Shown: piece by piece, positions 59,376-64,000 of the stretch
Layout: each line of letters starts with the position of its first letter
Position numbering within the stretch: position 1 is the first letter of the stretch
DNA from: a bacterium
GTDB lineage: Bacteria > Zhuqueibacterota > QNDG01 > JAGLOF01
Direction of reading: 5' to 3'
Assembly (NCBI GenBank): GCA_016934955.1
Contig: JAFGRY010000029.1
Location: 41,626-105,625, forward strand
Length of the DNA: 64,000 nucleotides
Program-made: the position numbers and the translations under genes
The notes under the pieces: model-generated
The model's input: only the letters and a program-made list of their open reading frames with translations
Database searches by the model: none
Told to the model about the DNA's origin: nothing

Positions 59376-59828
59376 TTAGAAAAATTGGTTCTCCCGCACA
59401 TATTCCAGCAGCACCGTATAACTCTCGGGGTAGCCGTCACCGTCGAAATCGAATCCCATGGTGAACTCCATGGTGAGTTCGTCGTCCTTTACCTTGAAGG
59501 TGCCGTACCTGGTGGCGTTTCCCGATTTCATGGTGATGACGTTGCTGCCCTCGGCTGACCATTTCCCGGTTTCCACCTGCTGCTGATCGTCCACGATCAC
59601 AACGCTTGTATAGGTTCCCCCTTCCTCGAATGTCAGCGTCGTTTTATGAAACCCGGGGGTGCCCCGTTCTTCGATGATGGTGCCCCGGGGCGTGTTGATG
59701 ATGGTCCTGCGGACGAGGTTCCAGGCGCCGTAGAGATCATCGAGGTTTTTCGGCTGCGTGGTGCAGCCGGCGAGCAGCAGACATGCCGCTGCGGCCGGCA
59801 GCAGCCAGGGTCCGGCGGTGCGTGTCAT
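59376..59828 (-). CDS. Small lipoprotein, lipocalin-like
   Basis: A 150-residue protein with a signal ending LLLAGCTTQ, a classic lipobox. The mature part begins LYGAWNLVRR, has FEEGGTYTSVVIVDDQQQVETGKWSAEGSNVITMKSG and strands DDELTMEFTMGFDFDGDG, a pattern of lipocalin-like DUF families in FCB bacteria that gauge or bind small hydrophobic molecules. The start is ATG 59828 with GGGAGA upstream; the longer frame to 59879 is less likely. Function unknown. Confidence 0.75.
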   Translation of the reverse strand: MTRTAGPWLLPAAAACLLLAGCTTQPKNLDDLYGAWNLVRRTIINTPRGTIIEERGTPGFHKTTLTFEEGGTYTSVVIVDDQQQVETGKWSAEGSNVITMKSGNATRYGTFKVKDDELTMEFTMGFDFDGDGYPESYTVLLEYVRENQFF

Positions 59829-59910
59829 GGTATCTCCCTTCTTCGCCTCATAGATACGGAAACCCGGCACGAAATGCAAGGAAAAACGGCGCCGCCTCCG
59901 GATTTGCCGC

Positions 59911-59938
59911 TTGACCTTTCCGGCAAATATCGTATATT
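59911..59938 (+). promoter_or_regulatory. Promoter of the esterase gene
   Basis: TTGACC (59911-59916), 16 bases, TATATT (59933-59938), 52 bases before ATG 59991. Confidence 0.55.
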
Positions 59939-59990
59939 TATTGTATTCCGCAATCCATCCCTGATAATCCCTGCTTCAGGAGACACAGTG

Positions 59991-60878
59991 ATGAAACTCA
60001 TCCGCTTGCTTACGGTGCTTATTCTTTCCGGCCTCTGCGCTGGCAACGCCCAGACATCCCGGGGAACCGTTTATGAGGGGCTGACCGTTGAAAGCCGGCT
60101 TCTGGGAAAGGATGTCCGCTACACGGTCTATCTGCCGTTCGACTACGACACCTCATCCCGCTACTACCCGGTGGTCTATCTGCTGCACGGCTACACCGAC
60201 GACGACACGGGCTGGCTGCAGTTCGGCGAGGCCAATCTCATCGCCGACGACGCCATCGCCTCCCGGGAGATTCCGCCCATGATCCTGGTGATGCCGGACG
60301 CGGGCGTCAGCTGGTACATGAACAACTATGACGGGTCCGTTCCCTACGAGGATTTTTTCTTTCAAGAGTTCATCCCGTACATTGAATCCGCCTATCGCAT
60401 ACGAACCGACAAGCGGTACCGGGGCGTGGCCGGCCTCTCCATGGGGGGAAAGGGCGCGCTGCTCTACGCGATGAAGCATCCGGACATGTTCTGCGCCTGC
60501 GGCGCCTTCAGCGCCGCCATCCGCACCGCGGAGCAGATTTCCGGCATGACGCCGCGGCGCTGGCAGCAGGTGGAAGAGCCGGTGCACGGGAGGGACCGGG
60601 GCGGTGATTCGCGGATCAGCAGTCACCTGCTGGCCAACAACATTCTGCACCTGGCCGCGACTCTGGAGGCGGGCAATCTCGCCTCGGTTCGCTGGTACAT
60701 CGACTGCGGCGACGACGACTCCCTCTCCCTCGGCAACGCGCTGCTCCACATCAGGTTCAAGGAACGGGGGGTGCTGCATGAGTTCCGGGTGCGGGACGGC
60801 GGCCACCGCTGGAGCTACTGGCGCTCCGGATTGAAGGACGCGCTGCAGTTCATCGGGGCGAGTTTTCATCAGGAATGA
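59991..60878 (+). CDS. Secreted esterase (alpha/beta hydrolase, esterase D/feruloyl type)
   Basis: A 295-residue enzyme with a signal peptide (MKLIRLLTVLILSGLCAGNAQ). Features of the putative-esterase family (PF00756): YTVYLPFDYDTSSRYYPVVYLLHGYTDDDTGW, PMILVMPDAG, nucleophile GLSMGGKGAL, and final DGGHRWSYWRSGL with the catalytic His; the acidic residue is likely in YIDCGDDD. It would cleave esters of sugars or lipids outside the cytoplasm, fitting plant-polymer use together with the uronate operon. AGGAG lies upstream of ATG 59991; the open frame back to 59646 overlaps another gene and is rejected. Confidence 0.9.
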   Translation: MKLIRLLTVLILSGLCAGNAQTSRGTVYEGLTVESRLLGKDVRYTVYLPFDYDTSSRYYPVVYLLHGYTDDDTGWLQFGEANLIADDAIASREIPPMILVMPDAGVSWYMNNYDGSVPYEDFFFQEFIPYIESAYRIRTDKRYRGVAGLSMGGKGALLYAMKHPDMFCACGAFSAAIRTAEQISGMTPRRWQQVEEPVHGRDRGGDSRISSHLLANNILHLAATLEAGNLASVRWYIDCGDDDSLSLGNALLHIRFKERGVLHEFRVRDGGHRWSYWRSGLKDALQFIGASFHQE

Positions 60879-60933
60879 CGGGGCCAACGAAGGACGCGAA
60901 AGAAACGAAAGAGAATGCCGGAGACAGGAAAAT

Positions 60934-60992
<59 letters not shown>

Positions 60993-61205
60993 CCCGGCCC
61001 CGCCGCCCCTAAAAGCGCTAACGCAGAGGTCGCAGGGGTACGCAGAGGCCGCAGGAAGACGGAAGGGGAGAGTGAAAGAGCGAAAAAGTCGGGGAGGGTG
61101 GTGGCGGCCGTGATCCGGACCCGGAGACACGCTGCGGTTCATCGGGGAGAGTATGCATCGGGGGACAATACGGCAGTTCATTTATTCAACTGACAGGAGG
61201 ATCAG

Positions 61206-63656
61206 ATGGACGGTAAACGATGGATGGTGACGGCCCTCATCTGCCTGCCTGCCCTGGCGGGCGGCCAGATCAGGTTCGGGGAGCAGCAGATCATCTGGCA
61301 GACAGGGACAGTGGGAGCGGATGGCGTCTGCGCCGGTGATTTTGACAATGACGGCGACCGGGATCTCGTTTCGGTGTCGTACTACGACAGCAAAGTGGCC
61401 TGGTACGAGAATCTCGGCGGGGGCGTATTCGAAACGCAGCGGGTGATATCAACCGCCATCTACTCGCTGCGGTCTCTTTACTGCGCCGATCTCGATGGCG
61501 ATGGGTTGGAGGATGTTCTCTGCGGATCCAATTCGGAGATCGCCTGGTTCAAAAACCTGGGCGGCGGAGTCTTCGGTGGTCCTCTTATGATCCATGATCA
61601 GTTGACAGAGATACAGTCGGTGTATGCCGCCGATCTCGATGGTGACGGCGACAGGGATGTTCTGTTTGCTTCTTTTGCGGACGATATCGTGGGATGGTTC
61701 CGTAATGCCGGCAACGGTTCATTTTGTGCATTGCATGTGCTGGACGATGCCGATAACGACCCCTGGTCGGTATATGCGTCGGACCTCGATGGTGACGGAG
61801 ATCTGGATGTGCTGTACGGAGCACTATCAGGCGATAATGTCCTCTGGTGTCGTAACGCAGGGAACAGTGTGTTCGAAGCTCCACAGGTGATCAGTGATAA
61901 CGCAGCCGGCACCATGTGCGTATATGCAGACGATCTCGACGGTGATGGAGACAACGACGTGCTTTCCGCGTCATATGTTTCCGATAAAATTACCTGGTAT
62001 GAAAATAACGGCTCCGGCTCATTTACCGGCGGGACGGTACTCTACAGTATGAACGGCAGTTATTCAGCCTCGGCTGTTACCGCAGTGGACGCAGATCAGG
62101 ATGGTGACAGCGATGTATTCGCATATATTGGGGAGGGCCTCATCCGGTTTGAGAATCTGGGCGAAGCCGGGTTCAGTGACGGGGCGCTCATTTGTTCTTC
62201 TCCTCAATATGTGAAGAATATTGTTTGCGCCGACCTGAACGCTGACGGCTGCGTCGACCTTGTAACAGCATCGAGCGGCGACAATATCATCGCCTGGTAC
62301 GCAAATAACGGGGACGGCACATTCAGCGGACGTTCATGTCTGACCATATCGTTGCCCTGGCCGAAACAGTCCTGTGCGGCGGATATCGATGGGGACGGAT
62401 ATAGCGATGCCGTTTCAATTACGGCGGGCGACAATCGAATCGCCTGGTACCGGAATCTCGGCCAGTCCGCGTTCGGGTCTCAAATCACCATAACCACATC
62501 GCTGTCCTGGCCGGAGTGCTTCATTACACCCGATGTTGACCTGGATGGTGACATGGATATTGTCGCTGCGAATTACGGCTGTATATATATATATTATAAC
62601 GACGGTCTCGGCGGCTTTGGCGATAGCGGAATTCTGACATCCAATGTGCAAGGTGTCAGGTGTCTATCCAGGGCTGATATAAACGGCGACGGCCTTCCGG
62701 ATATCATTTCCGCATCATCGGATGATGATAAACTCGCCTGGTACAGGAACACCGGTTCCGGACAGTTCGCAGGCCAGACCATTATTTCGGCCGCTGTTCA
62801 CGGCGTTCAGTCACTCTATGCCGCTGATCTGGACGGTGATGCTGATGTGGATATCATCTCTTCTTCCTGGGATGACGACAGGATTAGCCTGTTTATGAAT
62901 GACGGGACCGGAACCTTTGGAAATGCGAACGTACTGCATCTCTCTGAGAAGGGTTCCTGGTTCGTGACCGCCGGTGATATCGATACTGACGATGATCAGG
63001 ATATTCTCGCCTTCGGCTGGAATACTCCGGGTCCCGTCCTGTTCAGAAATAATGGACATGCCGGGTTTGCTGCCGCCGGCCTTCCCGGTGAATCGGCCGG
63101 AGCGGGCAGCAGCGCCTGCATTGTCGATTGGGACAGTGACGGCGACAATGATATCCTCATCGGATCTACAAATAATTGTCTCGTATACGAAAATCTCGAT
63201 GGTGGAGGGAACTTCGGCCCTTCGGAAATCTGCTGCCCTGGTCTTCCCCAGGTACTATCCGTGAGTGCCGCCGATTTCGACCAGGACGGGTTTCCCGATG
63301 TCCTGGCAATGTCGTACTGGAATGAAAAACTGGCCTGGTACCGGAACCTCTCCGGCAGCAGTGCCGTCCCGGCAGTAATCACTGAATCCGTCAGTTCAGT
63401 GATTCTCGAACAGAACTTTCCCAATCCCTTCAATCCTGCAACGGTGATTCATTTCACTCTGCCTTCCAGGATGCAGGTGAAACTCGCCCTTTATGACATC
63501 AGGGGGCGGGAGGTTGCCGTACTTGCCGATCGTTTTTTTGATAGCGGCATGCATGCGGTCACGGTAGACGGCTCGGCACTCTCTCCCGGCGTCTATGTGT
63601 ACCGGCTGGAGACGGATGCCGCGGTGGAAACGAGAAAGATGGTGCTGGTCAATTAG
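61206..63656 (+). CDS. T9SS-cargo VCBS/FG-GAP repeat protein
   Basis: An 816-residue secreted protein. Signal peptide up to ~LPALAGGQ. More than ten VCBS/FG-GAP-like repeats of ~50 residues follow, such as VCAGDFDNDGDRDLVSVSYYDSKVAWYENLGGG and VYAADLDGDGDRDVLFAS, predicted to fold as calcium-binding beta-propellers. The end is a T9SS sorting domain (LEQNFPNPFNPATVIHFTLP ... VETRKMVLVN). AGGAGGA precedes the ATG. Likely a surface adhesin or polymer-binding protein. It is the intact counterpart of the frameshifted gene at 8845. Confidence 0.92.
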   Translation: MDGKRWMVTALICLPALAGGQIRFGEQQIIWQTGTVGADGVCAGDFDNDGDRDLVSVSYYDSKVAWYENLGGGVFETQRVISTAIYSLRSLYCADLDGDGLEDVLCGSNSEIAWFKNLGGGVFGGPLMIHDQLTEIQSVYAADLDGDGDRDVLFASFADDIVGWFRNAGNGSFCALHVLDDADNDPWSVYASDLDGDGDLDVLYGALSGDNVLWCRNAGNSVFEAPQVISDNAAGTMCVYADDLDGDGDNDVLSASYVSDKITWYENNGSGSFTGGTVLYSMNGSYSASAVTAVDADQDGDSDVFAYIGEGLIRFENLGEAGFSDGALICSSPQYVKNIVCADLNADGCVDLVTASSGDNIIAWYANNGDGTFSGRSCLTISLPWPKQSCAADIDGDGYSDAVSITAGDNRIAWYRNLGQSAFGSQITITTSLSWPECFITPDVDLDGDMDIVAANYGCIYIYYNDGLGGFGDSGILTSNVQGVRCLSRADINGDGLPDIISASSDDDKLAWYRNTGSGQFAGQTIISAAVHGVQSLYAADLDGDADVDIISSSWDDDRISLFMNDGTGTFGNANVLHLSEKGSWFVTAGDIDTDDDQDILAFGWNTPGPVLFRNNGHAGFAAAGLPGESAGAGSSACIVDWDSDGDNDILIGSTNNCLVYENLDGGGNFGPSEICCPGLPQVLSVSAADFDQDGFPDVLAMSYWNEKLAWYRNLSGSSAVPAVITESVSSVILEQNFPNPFNPATVIHFTLPSRMQVKLALYDIRGREVAVLADRFFDSGMHAVTVDGSALSPGVYVYRLETDAAVETRKMVLVN

Positions 63657-63879
63657 GGAAGAAGGAAAGAAACGGAACAGCAGACAGGAGACAGACCCCG
63701 GCCCCGCCGCCCCTGAAAGCGGTAACGCAGAGGCCGCGGGAAAAAGAGCGAGAGAGCGTGCACGGGTTCGTGAGGTGATGGGTTCATTAGTTCATGAGTT
63801 CGTGGGTTCAAGAGTTCATCAGTGTAGGGGTCATGAGTCGAAAAAGTACTTGACTTAAAAATCTTCGAGCATACTTTCT

Positions 63880-64000
<121 letters not shown>

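Overview
The window looks like a chromosome segment from an uncultivated member of the FCB group of bacteria (a KSB1-, Calditrichota- or Marinimicrobia-like lineage; the exact phylum cannot be fixed from sequence alone). The evidence is several secreted proteins ending in type IX secretion (T9SS)-style domains with a QN(Y/F)PNPFNP motif, two FISUMP (Fibrobacter major paralogous domain) proteins, many PKD repeats, a DUF5916 protein and many outer-membrane barrels. Promoters read as ordinary TTGACA-17-TATAAT types rather than the Bacteroidota type. Most of the window is GC-rich; about 4.3-17.8 kb is visibly AT-rich.

1-4.1 kb: housekeeping genes (flippase-like membrane protein cut by the edge, Dabb protein, GlmU-type nucleotidyltransferase domain, lipid kinase, dGTPase). 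4.2-4.4 kb: an intact tRNA-Phe gene with promoter and terminator.

4.4-17.8 kb: an accessory island next to tRNA-Phe, and the most interesting part of the window. It consists of two tandem blocks, each starting with a tRNA-Phe 3' fragment and a roughly 500-bp repeated leader (promoter, conserved putative small RNA ending in a terminator, then arrays of short palindromic boxes). After each leader come small genes separated by nine long imperfect inverted repeats with the layout of integron attC sites (RYYYAAC ... GTTRRRY). I read this as an integron gene-cassette array with no integrase gene in view. Cassettes carry a HEPN protein, a FISUMP protein, an FGE-sulfatase-domain protein, a frameshifted T9SS-cargo gene, two 6-bladed-propeller lipoproteins, STAS-like and NTF2-like small proteins, a BrnT/BrnA and an RHH/MazF toxin-antitoxin pair, and a truncated gene at the right edge.

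18-27 kb: an outer-membrane barrel, a sugar isomerase-like TIM barrel, then a minus-strand cluster for solute uptake (porin, DUF4212 subunit, Na+/solute symporter, and a large Cache-PAS-PAS-CBS-CBS-DUF294 signalling protein). 27-32 kb: a TRAP transporter (DctP/Q/M-type) with uronate isomerase, a hexuronate uptake and catabolism operon. 32-34 kb: an autoregulated PadR regulator coupled to a membrane protein.

34-49 kb: a surface and signalling cluster: a 12-PKD giant protein overlapping a LysM-FecR protein, a Cache histidine kinase, a receiver-histidine kinase, a T9SS-tagged PKD protein, and a sigma-54 activator with a degenerate receiver. Two good sigma-54 promoter matches flank the activator, one before the T9SS-cargo gene and one before a small gene plus DksA-type gene, suggesting a local sigma-54 circuit.

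49-64 kb: secreted enzymes and envelope proteins (S15 peptidase, FISUMP protein with an internal sorting-like domain, metallo-beta-lactamase-fold lipoprotein, LytS/LytTR-type two-component pair, DUF5916 protein, small lipoprotein, esterase, VCBS T9SS-cargo protein), with heptanucleotide minisatellites near 60.9 and 63.9 kb.
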